Shown in pieces: positions 16,868 to 26,000 of a DNA stretch of 64,000 nt (within the stretch, counting starts at the first letter, position 1; every line of letters begins with the position of its first letter). Origin of the DNA: Xanthomonas maliensis (lineage in GTDB: Bacteria > Pseudomonadota > Gammaproteobacteria > Xanthomonadales > Xanthomonadaceae). The position numbers and the translations under genes are program-made. The notes under the pieces are model-generated. The model saw only the letters and a list, made by a program, of their open reading frames with translations. It had not been told where the DNA came from and did no database searches. The stretch covers positions 124,001 through 188,000 of the forward strand of contig NZ_NSET01000006.1 in NCBI RefSeq assembly GCF_009192945.1. Reading direction: 5' to 3'.

Positions 16868-17713
16868 ATGTTCAGTCGTTGGAATCGCTGGGGGCGCAGC
16901 CTCCGCCTGGTACTGATCCTGCTGGCGCTGAGCTGCCCATTGCTGGCCGCCGCCGCCCCGGCGGCCTTGCCGACCATGGCACAGGCTGCCGCGCCCGCCG
17001 CGGCGCCGAGCGCGGCACCGGCCGCCGGCAATCAACTGCCGGCGCTGCCCAATGTCAGCGTCGGCCGCATCGGCGACCAACCGGTGAGCCTGCCGCTGCA
17101 GACCTTGCTGCTGATGACGGCGATCACCCTGCTGCCGTCGATGCTGCTGGTCCTGACCGCCTTCACCCGCATCACCATCGTGCTGGGCCTGCTGCGGCAG
17201 GCACTGGGCACTGGCCAGACCCCGTCCAACCAGGTGTTGCTGGGCCTGTCGATGTTTCTCACCGCGCTGGTCATGATGCCGGTGTGGCAGAAGATGTGGA
17301 ACAGCGGCCTGTCGCCCTACCTCAACAACCAGATCGACTTCCAGACCGCCTGGACGCTGACCACCCAACCGCTGCGCGCCTTCATGCTGGCGCAGATCCG
17401 CGAAACCGACCTGATGACCTTCGCCGGCATGGCCGGCGACGGCAAGTACGCCGGCCCGGACGCGGTGCCGTTCCCGGTGTTGGTGGCCTCGTTCGTCACC
17501 AGCGAGCTGAAGACGGCCTTCGAAATCGGCTTCCTGATCTTTATCCCGTTCGTGATCATCGACCTGGTGGTCGCCAGCGTGCTGATGTCGATGGGCATGA
17601 TGATGCTGTCGCCGATGTTGATCTCCGCACCGTTCAAGATTCTGCTCTTCATCCTGGTCGACGGATGGGTCCTGGTCGTCGGCACGCTGGCAGCCAGCTT
17701 CAACGCCGCCTAG
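16868..17713 (+). CDS. fliP: Flagellar export gate protein FliP
   Basis: 281 residues from ATG 16868, 1 bp after the fliO stop. A cleavable signal sequence (MFSRWNRWGRSLRLVLI...LAAAAPA) precedes an Ala/Pro-rich stretch to about 55, then the FliP core: LLLMTAITLLPSMLLVLTAF, RITIVLGLLRQALGTGQTP, FPVLVASFVTSELKTAFEIG and FIPFVIIDLVVASVLMSMGM. FliP makes the central pore of the export gate with FliQ and FliR. Unusually, fliQ does not follow directly: a 1.07-kb repeat region intervenes. Confidence 0.95.
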   Translation: MFSRWNRWGRSLRLVLILLALSCPLLAAAAPAALPTMAQAAAPAAAPSAAPAAGNQLPALPNVSVGRIGDQPVSLPLQTLLLMTAITLLPSMLLVLTAFTRITIVLGLLRQALGTGQTPSNQVLLGLSMFLTALVMMPVWQKMWNSGLSPYLNNQIDFQTAWTLTTQPLRAFMLAQIRETDLMTFAGMAGDGKYAGPDAVPFPVLVASFVTSELKTAFEIGFLIFIPFVIIDLVVASVLMSMGMMMLSPMLISAPFKILLFILVDGWVLVVGTLAASFNAA

Positions 17714-17733
17714 CCAACAGGATCCAGGCTTCG

Positions 17734-17795
17734 GCCTTTGAACTTGCCTTTGAACTTGCCTTTGAACTTGCCTTTGAGCTCTTGCCTTCGAGCTT
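17734..17795 (+). repeat. 12-bp tandem repeat GCCTTTGAACTT
   Basis: Three exact copies of GCCTTTGAACTT (17734, 17746, 17758) are followed by two diverged copies (17770 and 17784). It lies immediately downstream of fliP, at the outer edge of the large inverted repeat. Confidence 0.85.
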
Positions 17796-17861
17796 CGGCC
17801 TTATGGTTTTGGCTGTTGAGCTTTCGCTTGTGTCTCTGGCTCGCGCTATTGGCTTTCCGTC

Positions 17862-18436
17862 CCCCATACCGCAGCGGCAAGCCGGATGGATACAACCCGC
17901 AGGGCGTCGCGCAAGGATGCGCGGCGTTTTTGTAAGGGACATGGATGTCCCTTACAAAAATTTCCATCTGGCTTGCGTACCCGGAGCGCGTAGCGCGGAG
18001 GGGCGCGAGGACGGGGGTGTGTTTCTTTGGTTACTTTCTTTGCACAAGCAAAGAAAGTGACTCGCCCCCCGGAGGGGGCGAAAGCTCTGCCTCGGCCCCC
18101 GCAGGGGGGCGAAAGCTCTGCCTCGGCCCCCGCAGGGGGGCGAAAGCTCTGCACTTGAATTTGCGTTTGCGTTTGAAGTTGCTTCGACTGCTAAAAAAGG
18201 AAATCAGGAGCTTTCACGCCCTTCGGGCGCGAGTCACTTTTCTTTGCTTGTGCAAAGAAAAGTAACCAAAAGAAAGCACCCCCCGTCCTCGCGCCCTCCG
18301 CGCCTGCGGCGCTCCAGGTCCGCAAGTCCGGCAGAAATTTTTGTAAGGGACATCCATGTCCCTTACAAAAACGCCGCGCATCCTTGCGCGACGCCCTGCG
18401 GGTTGTATCTGCCAGCCTTGCCGCTGCGGTATGGGG
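17862..18436. repeat. Large nested inverted repeat splitting fliP from fliQ
   Basis: Left arm 17862-18064 and right arm 18230-18436 are imperfect inverse copies of one another: CCCCATACCGCAGCGG at 17862 answers CCGCTGCGGTATGGGG ending at 18436, and AAGCAAAGAAAGTGACTCG ending at 18064 answers the start at 18230. Each arm contains its own 34-nt palindrome, TTTTTGTAAGGGACAT-NN-ATGTCCCTTACAAAAA (17927-17960 and 18338-18371). No transposase frame is visible. The rest of the 17714-18778 gap holds only tandem repeats and the fliQ promoter. A mobile repeat family or MITE-like element is possible. Confidence 0.85.
18061..18152 (+). repeat. 31-bp tandem repeat in the spacer of the inverted repeat
   Basis: GCGAAAGCTCTGC recurs at 18078, 18109 and 18140, each preceded by a C-run/G-run palindrome (CCCCCGCAGGGGGG). 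The period is 31 bp, with nearly three copies. There are no unique spacers, so it is not a CRISPR array. Confidence 0.8.
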
Positions 18437-18440
18437 ACCC

Positions 18441-18512
18441 TAAAAGCAAAACAGCCAGAGCCAGAGCCAGAGCAAAAGCAAGAGTCAAGAGCAAAAGCAA
18501 GAGACAGGAACA
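18441..18512 (+). repeat. Short CCAGAG / AAGCAAGAG purine-rich tandem repeats
   Basis: Adjacent to the outer edge of the right arm there is an imperfect array of 6-bp CCAGAG and AGCAAAAGCAAGAG units. It mirrors in position the 12-bp array outside the left arm. It has no coding sense. Confidence 0.6.
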
Positions 18513-18752
18513 AGGGCAAAGCGGAAGCACCGGCTGAAAAATCGCGTACAACCGGCCGCAACGACAGATTTCCAGCGCTGCGGCCTCGACCAAAGACCAT
18601 GCAGGCCTGCCTTGCCTACCCCGCAACCACCGCAAGGATGTACGAATCGGCCGTGAGCCAGTCAGGCCCCGAATCAGGAAGCGAACACCGATGCGTCATA
18701 GCGCAATGCGCTTAGCTTCCCTGTGCACCCATGCACAGACACCCCTCCCTTT

Positions 18753-18766
18753 GGCACCCCACTTGC
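18753..18766 (+). promoter_or_regulatory. Sigma54 promoter directly before fliQ
   Basis: GGCACCCCACTTGC, with GG 18753-18754 and GC 18765-18766, fits GGCAC-N5-TTGC. The -12 C is only 13 bp before the fliQ ATG (18779), so transcription is expected to begin at or 1 nt before the start codon. Confidence 0.75.
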
Positions 18767-18778
18767 ATCTAACCCAGC

Positions 18779-19048
18779 ATGAGCCCTGAAATCGCCCTGA
18801 CTGAATTGCGTGGTGGCCTGGTCACCGTCCTGTGGGTCGCCGGCCCGATGCTCCTGGCCGTGTTGGTCGTTGGCGTGGTGATCGGCGTGGTACAAGCCGC
18901 GACCCAATTGAACGAACCGACCATCGGCTTCATCGCCAAGGCGGTCGCCCTGACGGCGACCTTGTTCGCCACCGGCAGCATGCTGCTGGGCCATCTGGTG
19001 GAATACACCACCATGCTGTTCCAGCGCATTCCGCACATCATCGGCTAG
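18779..19048 (+). CDS. fliQ: Flagellar export gate protein FliQ
   Basis: 89 residues, the standard FliQ length, starting MSPEIALTELRGGL. Two membrane helices (PMLLAVLVVGVVIGVVQAAT and FIAKAVALTATLFATGSMLL) flank the conserved QAATQLNEPTIGFIAK loop. FliQ packs around FliP and FliR in the export gate. No ribosome-binding site is visible before the ATG, and the sigma54 site places the transcript start next to it. fliR follows after 13 bp. Confidence 0.94.
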   Translation: MSPEIALTELRGGLVTVLWVAGPMLLAVLVVGVVIGVVQAATQLNEPTIGFIAKAVALTATLFATGSMLLGHLVEYTTMLFQRIPHIIG

Positions 19049-19061
19049 CGGAGCGCTCCGG

Positions 19062-19853
19062 ATGGATGCCGCCACCCAGATGGTGATCGATGGCCAGCGC
19101 GCCTTCGCGATGGTCGGTGCGATCCTGTGGACCATGCTGCGGACCGGTGCATTGCTCACCGCCATGCCGCTGATCGGGACCCGCGCGGTGCCGGCACGGG
19201 TCCGCGTGGTGCTGGCTGGCACCCTGTCGATGGCGTTGGCACCGATGCTGCCGCCAGTCCCGGACTGGGACGGCTTCACCGCCCAGGCCGTTCTGAGCGT
19301 GGCGCGCGAGCTGGCGCTGGGGGCCAGCATGGGATTCATGCTGCGGTTGATCTTCGAAGCCGGCGCGATGGCCGGCGAACTGGTGTCGCAATCGACCGGC
19401 CTGTCGTTCGCGCAGATGTCCGATCCCTTGCGTGGGGTGACCTCCGGAGTGATCGCCCAGTGGTTCTATCTGGGCTTTGGCTTGCTGTTCTTCGCCGCCA
19501 ATGGCCACCTGGCGGTCATCGCACTGCTGGTGGACAGCTACAAGGCACTACCGATCGGCAGCGCGCTCCCGGATGCGGCGGCTTTTGCCGAGGTGGCGCC
19601 GACCTTGTTCATGCAGGTGCTGCGCGGCGGCCTGGGGTTGGCCCTGCCGATGATGGTGGCCATGCTGGCGGTCAACCTGGCCTTCGGTGCCTTGTCCAAG
19701 GCCGCGCCGGCACTCAATCCGATGCAGTTGGGCCTGCCGCTGACCGTGCTGCTGGGCTTGTTCCTGCTGTCCAGCTTCACCAGCGAATTCGCCCCGCCGA
19801 TCCAGCACCTGTTCGATACCGCCTTCGACGCAGCGCGTGCGCTGACCGCATGA
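19062..19853 (+). CDS. fliR: Flagellar export gate protein FliR
   Basis: 263 residues with several membrane segments: AMVGAILWTMLRTGALLTAM, VVLAGTLSMALAPMLPP, FGLLFFAANGHLAVIALLVD and LPLTVLLGLFLLSSFTSEFA. The FliR hallmark AGELVSQSTGLSFAQMSDP is intact. FliR completes the FliPQR gate and contacts FlhB. Second gene of the fliQR unit. What follows is not flhB, as would be common, but two diguanylate cyclase genes. Confidence 0.94.
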   Translation: MDAATQMVIDGQRAFAMVGAILWTMLRTGALLTAMPLIGTRAVPARVRVVLAGTLSMALAPMLPPVPDWDGFTAQAVLSVARELALGASMGFMLRLIFEAGAMAGELVSQSTGLSFAQMSDPLRGVTSGVIAQWFYLGFGLLFFAANGHLAVIALLVDSYKALPIGSALPDAAAFAEVAPTLFMQVLRGGLGLALPMMVAMLAVNLAFGALSKAAPALNPMQLGLPLTVLLGLFLLSSFTSEFAPPIQHLFDTAFDAARALTA

Positions 19854-19864
19854 TGTGATGCGAC

Positions 19865-19891
19865 TCAAGTTTTACCCCAGTGCGCCGCCAA
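19865..19891 (+). promoter_or_regulatory. Sigma28 (FliA)-type promoter of the first diguanylate cyclase
   Basis: TCAAGTTT (19865-19872), an 11-bp spacer, then GCCGCCAA (19884-19891). The -35 element and spacing are ideal; the -10 matches GCCG..AA. It lies 63 bp before the ATG at 19955, which argues against the longer frame starting at 19880. Confidence 0.55.
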
Positions 19892-19954
19892 TGCGGCTAT
19901 GAGGAGTCAGGTCGCCACCGACCGACTCCGCCTCTCAATTCTGCAACGGAATCG

Positions 19955-22942
19955 ATGCCCTTCGTGCCCGCACCGTCCGCTCCAGTCCTGCTGCGTTGCG
20001 TACTCTCCTGGCTCTGGCTAGGGGCGTTGGTGGCGTCTGGGTGGGTCGCTAGCGGGACGGCCGCGGCGCAGAGCTATAGCTTTCGCAGCTATACCCAGGC
20101 CGATGGCCTGCAAGGCATGTCCATCACCGGCCTATTGGAAGATCGGCAAGGCGTGGTCTGGGTCTCCACCGAACTGGCCCTGCATCGCTTCGAACGCGAT
20201 CGCTTCATTGCCGTCGGCCAGGACGACGGACTGGATGCCCGCTACAGCCGTGGAATGACCCTGGATACGCAGGGCCGGCTCTGGGTGGCCACCGCCAATG
20301 GGGTCTTCGTGCGCAGCGGCGAACGCTTCGTGCAGGTGCTGCGAAACGGCCAGCGCATCCGCGCCGATGCCGGCAATGTGATCGCCGCCTATCGCAGCGG
20401 TGTGGCGGTGCTCAGCGAAGGACAACTGCTTGCAGTGGTGGAACAGGCTGGCGGCTGGGCGGTGCAGCCGGTGCCATTGCGCATGCCCGATGGTCAGTCG
20501 GCACCGATCGGACCGTCGCTGTTGGCCGACGCAGGGTTCCTGTGGCTGCCCTGCGGGCCGGGCGTCTGTCGCCTGGATGCGCGCGGCCGCGTGGTCGAAG
20601 CCTTGTCCGAGCGCGACGGCGTCCCGGAACGCCGCTGGCGGGCGATCTATCGTCAACGTGACGGGCGGTTGTGGCTGCGCGGCGGCGGCATGATCCTGTC
20701 GCGGGCACCGGGCGCGTCGCGCTTCGAAGCGCATCTGCCCGCCACTCAGGGCGACTTCACCACGCTGTCCGGGGTCACCACGATGGTGGAGGATCTCCAA
20801 GGTCGCTTGATCACCCGCGGCGACCATGGGCTGGTGCGCTGGGAGGGCGATCGCTGGGAGGAAATCGGCGACGACCAGGGCCTGCACCTGGATGCGATGA
20901 TCGGCCCGCTGCTGCCGCAGAGCAACGGCACGTTGTGGATCGGAACGCGTGGCCAGGGCGTGCAGCGCTGGCTGGGCTACGGCAGCATCGAACACCTGGG
21001 ACAACCGCAGGGCATCCCGAACGGGGCGACCTGGGCGATCCAGCGCCTGCCCGACGGCCTGCTCGCGGTCGGTGGCGACGGCGGCGCCAGCCTGCTGGAG
21101 CGACGCAGCGCGCATGCCCGTGAGTGGCGACTGGCCAATGGCAACCCGCTGCCGCAAGTACTCAGCATTGCGGTCGCGCCGGACGGCGCGACCTGGGTGT
21201 CCTACTTCACTGGCGCCATCGCCCGCCGCGATCCGCACGATGGCGTGACCCGCGAGGTGATGGAGCTGCCCAATCCGATCTACAAGCTGGTCTTCGATCA
21301 CGGCGGCATGCTGTGGATCGCCAGCCCGCGCGGCCTGTATGTCGCCAGCAGCAGCCCGCCCTACAACCTTCGCCACGTGGACGAGCTGCCCGCCAAGTTC
21401 ATCGGCGATATCGAGCTGGACCAGCACGGACAGCTGTGGGTCGCCAGCGATCGCGGACTGTATCGGCATCAGGGCGGGCAATGGATTCACGTGCCCTTGC
21501 GCGGCACGCTGCCCAGCCAGGATGTGTTCCAGATCGACTTCGCTCCGGATGGCGAGCTCTGGCTGTCGCTGCGCGACATCGGGCTGTGGCATGGCCGCTC
21601 ACGCGCCGACGGCAGTCTGGTGCTGCAGGCCGTCAGCGACCCGTTGGTGTCCAAGGTCATGCCCTTCATCCTGCGCCACGACCGTGAGGGCCGGCTGTGG
21701 GTCGGCAGCAGCCAGGGCCTGGACCTGTATTCCAACGGCCGCTGGGCCCGCATCACCCGCGACGAAGGCCTGCTGTGGGACGACCTGTCGGCCAACGCCT
21801 TTTTCGAAGACGACGACGGCAGCGTGTGGATTGGCAGCAGCCGTGGCCTCAGCCACCTGCTCGCGCCAACGCGGCTGTTCGCCGCACCGCCGCTGTTGGT
21901 GCAGATCGCGCACGTACATCGCGGTCAGCAGCAGTTGCACGCCGGCGAGGAGGTCGACTGGTCCGAGCTGCCGTTGGACATCGAGCTGCGCACACCGGGC
22001 ATGGAAGGCGGTGCCGACCGCATCAGCTTCCGCTATCGGGTGGAGGGGCATCAGGCGCGCTGGACCACCACCTCGCTCGCCCGTATCACCTATCCGTTGC
22101 TGCCGCCGGGGCGCTATGTGATGGAAGTGCAGGCACAGGACGCGCGCCAGCGCAGCGTCAGCCCACTGGCGCGCTTCGCCTTCGTGCTGCGCCCACCGTG
22201 GTGGCGCAGCAACCCCGCCATCGCGGTCTATGTGCTACTGGCGGTCGGCGGCGTGATCGGCCTGCTGCGCTGGCGCACGCAGAAGTTGCTGCGACGCAAG
22301 CAGGAACTGGAGCAGATGATCGCCGAACGCACCGCCGAGCTGGAGCAGGACAAACGCGATCTGGAATGCGCACGCGCCGCGCTTGCCTTCAAGGCCACCC
22401 ATGACGAATTGACCGGCCTGCTCAACCGCGCCGGCATCCTGGAGGTGTCGCGGCGACTGCTGGCTGCTGCGTTGGCCAATGGCACGCCGCTGGCAGTCGC
22501 GTTGATCGACCTGGACCACTTCAAGCAGGTCAACGACCAGCACGGCCATCTGGCCGGCGATGCGGTGCTGGCCGGCGTCGGCAAGCGCCTGAGCGATTGC
22601 CTGCGTGGCGACGACCGCATCGGCCGCTACGGTGGCGAAGAGCTGCTGGCACTGTTGCCTGGGCTGGGCGTGGAGGCCAAGGCCCGGCTGCAGGCACTGC
22701 ATGGACGGATTTGCGGCGACTATCCGATCGACGGCGGCCAATTGCAGGTGACCTGTTCGATCGGGGTGGCGTGGGCGCAAGCGGGAGACACCGTCGAGTA
22801 CCTGCTGGCCCGCGCCGATGAAGCGCTGTACGGCGCCAAGCACGCAGGCCGCAATCGCATCGCCTACGCGTCCACACTTCCTCACAGTGCGGCGGAGGAT
22901 AGTGGTGCGCAGACGACCGGCAGGTTAAAGAAAGTGCCGTGA
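19955..22942 (+). CDS. Periplasmic beta-propeller sensor diguanylate cyclase (first of tandem pair)
   Basis: 995 residues from ATG 19955. The signal sequence (about 1-37, ending GTAAAQS) leads to a long periplasmic region of two-component-regulator-propeller repeats, recognisable as recurring G(R/Q)LWVA/WIGS strands (GRLWVATANGVF, GTLWIGTRGQGV, GRLWVGSSQGLD). A Y_Y_Y-like domain follows (about 655-745), then one membrane segment (about 757-775), a coiled coil, and a GGDEF domain (about 815-970). The active site is GGEEL (about 893) and the inhibitory I-site is R-G-D-D (about 884), so c-di-GMP synthesis with product feedback is expected. It senses an unknown periplasmic cue and probably tunes the motility-to-sessile decision. 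Located between fliR and flhB behind a sigma28-type site. Confidence 0.88.
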   Translation: MPFVPAPSAPVLLRCVLSWLWLGALVASGWVASGTAAAQSYSFRSYTQADGLQGMSITGLLEDRQGVVWVSTELALHRFERDRFIAVGQDDGLDARYSRGMTLDTQGRLWVATANGVFVRSGERFVQVLRNGQRIRADAGNVIAAYRSGVAVLSEGQLLAVVEQAGGWAVQPVPLRMPDGQSAPIGPSLLADAGFLWLPCGPGVCRLDARGRVVEALSERDGVPERRWRAIYRQRDGRLWLRGGGMILSRAPGASRFEAHLPATQGDFTTLSGVTTMVEDLQGRLITRGDHGLVRWEGDRWEEIGDDQGLHLDAMIGPLLPQSNGTLWIGTRGQGVQRWLGYGSIEHLGQPQGIPNGATWAIQRLPDGLLAVGGDGGASLLERRSAHAREWRLANGNPLPQVLSIAVAPDGATWVSYFTGAIARRDPHDGVTREVMELPNPIYKLVFDHGGMLWIASPRGLYVASSSPPYNLRHVDELPAKFIGDIELDQHGQLWVASDRGLYRHQGGQWIHVPLRGTLPSQDVFQIDFAPDGELWLSLRDIGLWHGRSRADGSLVLQAVSDPLVSKVMPFILRHDREGRLWVGSSQGLDLYSNGRWARITRDEGLLWDDLSANAFFEDDDGSVWIGSSRGLSHLLAPTRLFAAPPLLVQIAHVHRGQQQLHAGEEVDWSELPLDIELRTPGMEGGADRISFRYRVEGHQARWTTTSLARITYPLLPPGRYVMEVQAQDARQRSVSPLARFAFVLRPPWWRSNPAIAVYVLLAVGGVIGLLRWRTQKLLRRKQELEQMIAERTAELEQDKRDLECARAALAFKATHDELTGLLNRAGILEVSRRLLAAALANGTPLAVALIDLDHFKQVNDQHGHLAGDAVLAGVGKRLSDCLRGDDRIGRYGGEELLALLPGLGVEAKARLQALHGRICGDYPIDGGQLQVTCSIGVAWAQAGDTVEYLLARADEALYGAKHAGRNRIAYASTLPHSAAEDSGAQTTGRLKKVP

Positions 22943-22953
22943 ACAGCCGCTAG
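22926..22953 (+). promoter_or_regulatory. Sigma28-type promoter candidate before the second diguanylate cyclase
   Basis: TAAAGAAA (22926-22933), a 12-bp spacer, GCCGCTAG (22946-22953). It overlaps the end of the upstream gene. The spacer is one base longer than the usual 11, as at the receptor gene starting at 50149. Confidence 0.45.
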
Positions 22954-23059
22954 TTCGGACAAGGCGGCCAGTCACCGGCGCCGTCGATGGCAGGTGTGAA
23001 TGAACGGCGCGAGGGGCGCCCTTCGACTGCCTGCCACTGCGTGGGAGAGCGCAAGGCCT

Positions 23060-26000
23060 GTGAGGTTTCAGTACCGCCAATGGAAGGGGGCGCGTTGCCG
23101 CACGTGGGCGGTGGCGTTGCTGCTCGCGTTGCTGTCGCTGGCCGGAACCGCCAATGCGCAAGTCGCGAGCCTTCGCCGCTACGCCCATGACCAGGGCCTG
23201 TTGGGACTGGCGGGCACCTGTCTGCTGCAGACCCGGGCCACCCGCCTGTGGGTCTGCACCGAAAGCGGCCTGTATCGCTTCGACGGCCGCGGCTTCCAGC
23301 AAGTGACCCTGGACGGCCTGCACAACGAACCGGTCTTCTCCATGAGCGAGGACCCGCAGGGTCGCCTGTGGGTCGCCGGCTTCCAGAGCCTGTTCGTCGG
23401 CGACGAGCATGGTTTCCGCCGGCTGGCCCGCGACGAGGCGCAGCATCTGCAGAACGGATTGCTACTGGCCAGCCTACCCTGGGGCACGGTGGTGGCAAAC
23501 GGCGGCAACCTGGAACTGTTGCGCGAGCGGGCCGACGGCGGCTGGCGCGTCGAGCCGCTGCTCGACGCGGCCACCCGGAAACGTGTGCCGGACGCGTCCA
23601 AGGTCCTGAGCGTATCGGTAGACGGTGCCACGCTGTGGATCGGATGCGATCGCCGTCTGTGCGCGATCGATGCGCAGCACCGACTGCAGGTGTTCGGCCC
23701 CGACCAAGGCGTACCGAACGAACGGTGGTATAGCGTGTTGCGCGACCGCGACGGTGCACTGTGGGTCCGCGGCAGCAGCACCCTGCTGTACCGCCCTGCC
23801 GGCGCAGCGCATTTCAGCGTCCATCCATCTCCCCTGCACGCGCAGCATGCCGTCGGCCATCAGCCGTCCTTGGTGCTGGACCGCGAAGGTCGCGTGCTGG
23901 TGCGGACTAGCGATGCTTTGTTGCGTTGGGAAGGCCATCGTTGGCGCAGCTTCGGCGTCGACAACGGGCTGCCTGCCGGCCTCAGCGATTCCTTGCTGGT
24001 CGACAGCGATGGCGAAATCTGGATGACCATGTCCGGCGAAGGCGTGATCCGCTGGGCCGGCTACGATTGGATCGAGAACTGGGACGCCGACCAGGGCATG
24101 CCGCCGGCACCGACCTGGTCGATCACCCGCGACGCCCAGGGCGCGCTGCTGGTCGGCAACGAAAGTGGGATCGGCCGACAAACCTCCGCCGACGGCCGCT
24201 TCGCGCCGGCCCTGCCGCAATCGGGCATCCAGATCGTCGGCATGCAGCGCGGCGACGACGGCATTCTGTGGACGCTGAACTCCTCCGGCCTGCTGCGTCG
24301 CTACGCACCCGACGGCAGCAACGCGGAGCTGGGGAAACTGCCTCGCACTGGCCGCCGTCTCCTGCTGGATCGGCAGGGACGGCTGTGGATCCTCAGCGCC
24401 GGCGGCATGTTCGTCGTCGAGCACGCACGCACGGACGCGTCGCTGAAGCCGGTCAGCGATTTGCCCGCCATCGCCTACAACGATATCCAGCAAACCGCAG
24501 ACGGCAGCGTGTGGGTCTCCAGTGCCAATGGCCTGTTTCGCCTGCAAGGCGACCACTGGTCGAAGATCACCGTGCGCGTCAACGGCGCCGCGAGCGATCC
24601 ATGGATCAGCAAGTTCGACATCAGCGCCAACGGCGAGACCTGGCTGTCGTTCTATCGGCCCGGGCTCTGGCATGGCGTGCTGCGCGGCCAGTTGCTCGAC
24701 CTGCAGGCGGCCAGCGACCCGGCGATGGCGGACGTTGGCGTGTACCTGTTGCGCAAGGACAGCCGCGGCCGTCTGTGGGTGGGGCATGCCCGCGGCGTGG
24801 ATGTCTACGATGGAAAGCGCTGGTCGCATCTGTCGCAGTCGCAGGGCCTGATCTGGGACGACGTGTCCGAAGCCGCCTTCTACGAAGACCAAGACGGCTC
24901 GGTGTGGATCGGCACCTCGCGCGGGGTTTCCCATGTGCGCGATCCCGCGCATTTGTTCGAACAGCGCAAGCCCAATGTACGGATCGACAGCATCAGCCGC
25001 GGCGGCATTCCGCTGCAGCGCGGACAGTTGGTGGGCTGGAGCGATCGGCCGCTGCACATCGCCTTGTCCAGCGTGGACGTCTACGACGATCCCAGCCGGG
25101 TGACGGTGCGCTATCGCATCCTGGGCCTGCACGACGAATGGATCCAGAGCGAAACGCTGTCGATCGATCAACCGCCCCTGCCGGCCGGCCACTTTCGCCT
25201 GCAGGTGCAATTGCTCGACCACTACCGGCGCCAGGCCTCGCCGGTGGTGGACCTGCCGTTCGCGATCGCGCCGTTGTGGTGGCAGAGCCCGCCGGCGCTG
25301 GCGCTGTATGTGTTGATCGGCCTTGGCCTGCTGGCCGGGCTGTGGCGCTGGCGACACCGTCACCTGGTTGCCCGCGAGCGCATGCTGGCCGAGCTGGTCG
25401 CCGAGCGCACCTACCAGTTGGAACGCGAGAAGCGCGACCTGGAGACGGCGCGTGCGGCACTGGCGCTGAAGGCTAGCCATGACGCCCTGACCGGCCTGCT
25501 CAATCGCGCCGGCGTACTGGACGCCATGGGCGACAGCTTGCAGACCTGCGCCGCCACCGGGCAGCCGCTGGCGGTACTGCTGATCGACCTGGACCACTTC
25601 AAGCTGATCAACGACGAGCACGGCCATCTGATCGGCGATGCCGTGCTGACCAAGGTCGGCGCCCGGCTGACCGCCTGCCTGCGCGATTCGGACAAGGTGG
25701 GCCGCTACGGCGGCGAAGAGCTGCTGCTGTTGCTGCCCGGGATGAACGCAAGTGGCCATCACCGCCTGCGGGCGATCCACGACGCCATCGGTTTGCCGCC
25801 TTACGACGTGGGCTGCGCGGCGCCGTTGCGGGTCACCTGCTCGATCGGCGTGGCCTGGTATCGGCCCGGCGACACCATCGCAACGATGCTGGCGCGCGCC
25901 GACGAGGCGCTGTACCGGGCCAAGCGCCTGGGCCGCAACCGCATCGAATCGGAAGAGGAAGCGGATGCCGATCTGCCGGCGCCGCCCGAGATCGCTGACA

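Noticed and set aside
18061-18152. Possible CRISPR array
   Set aside because: The 31-bp units are directly tandem with no unique spacers and no cas genes nearby.
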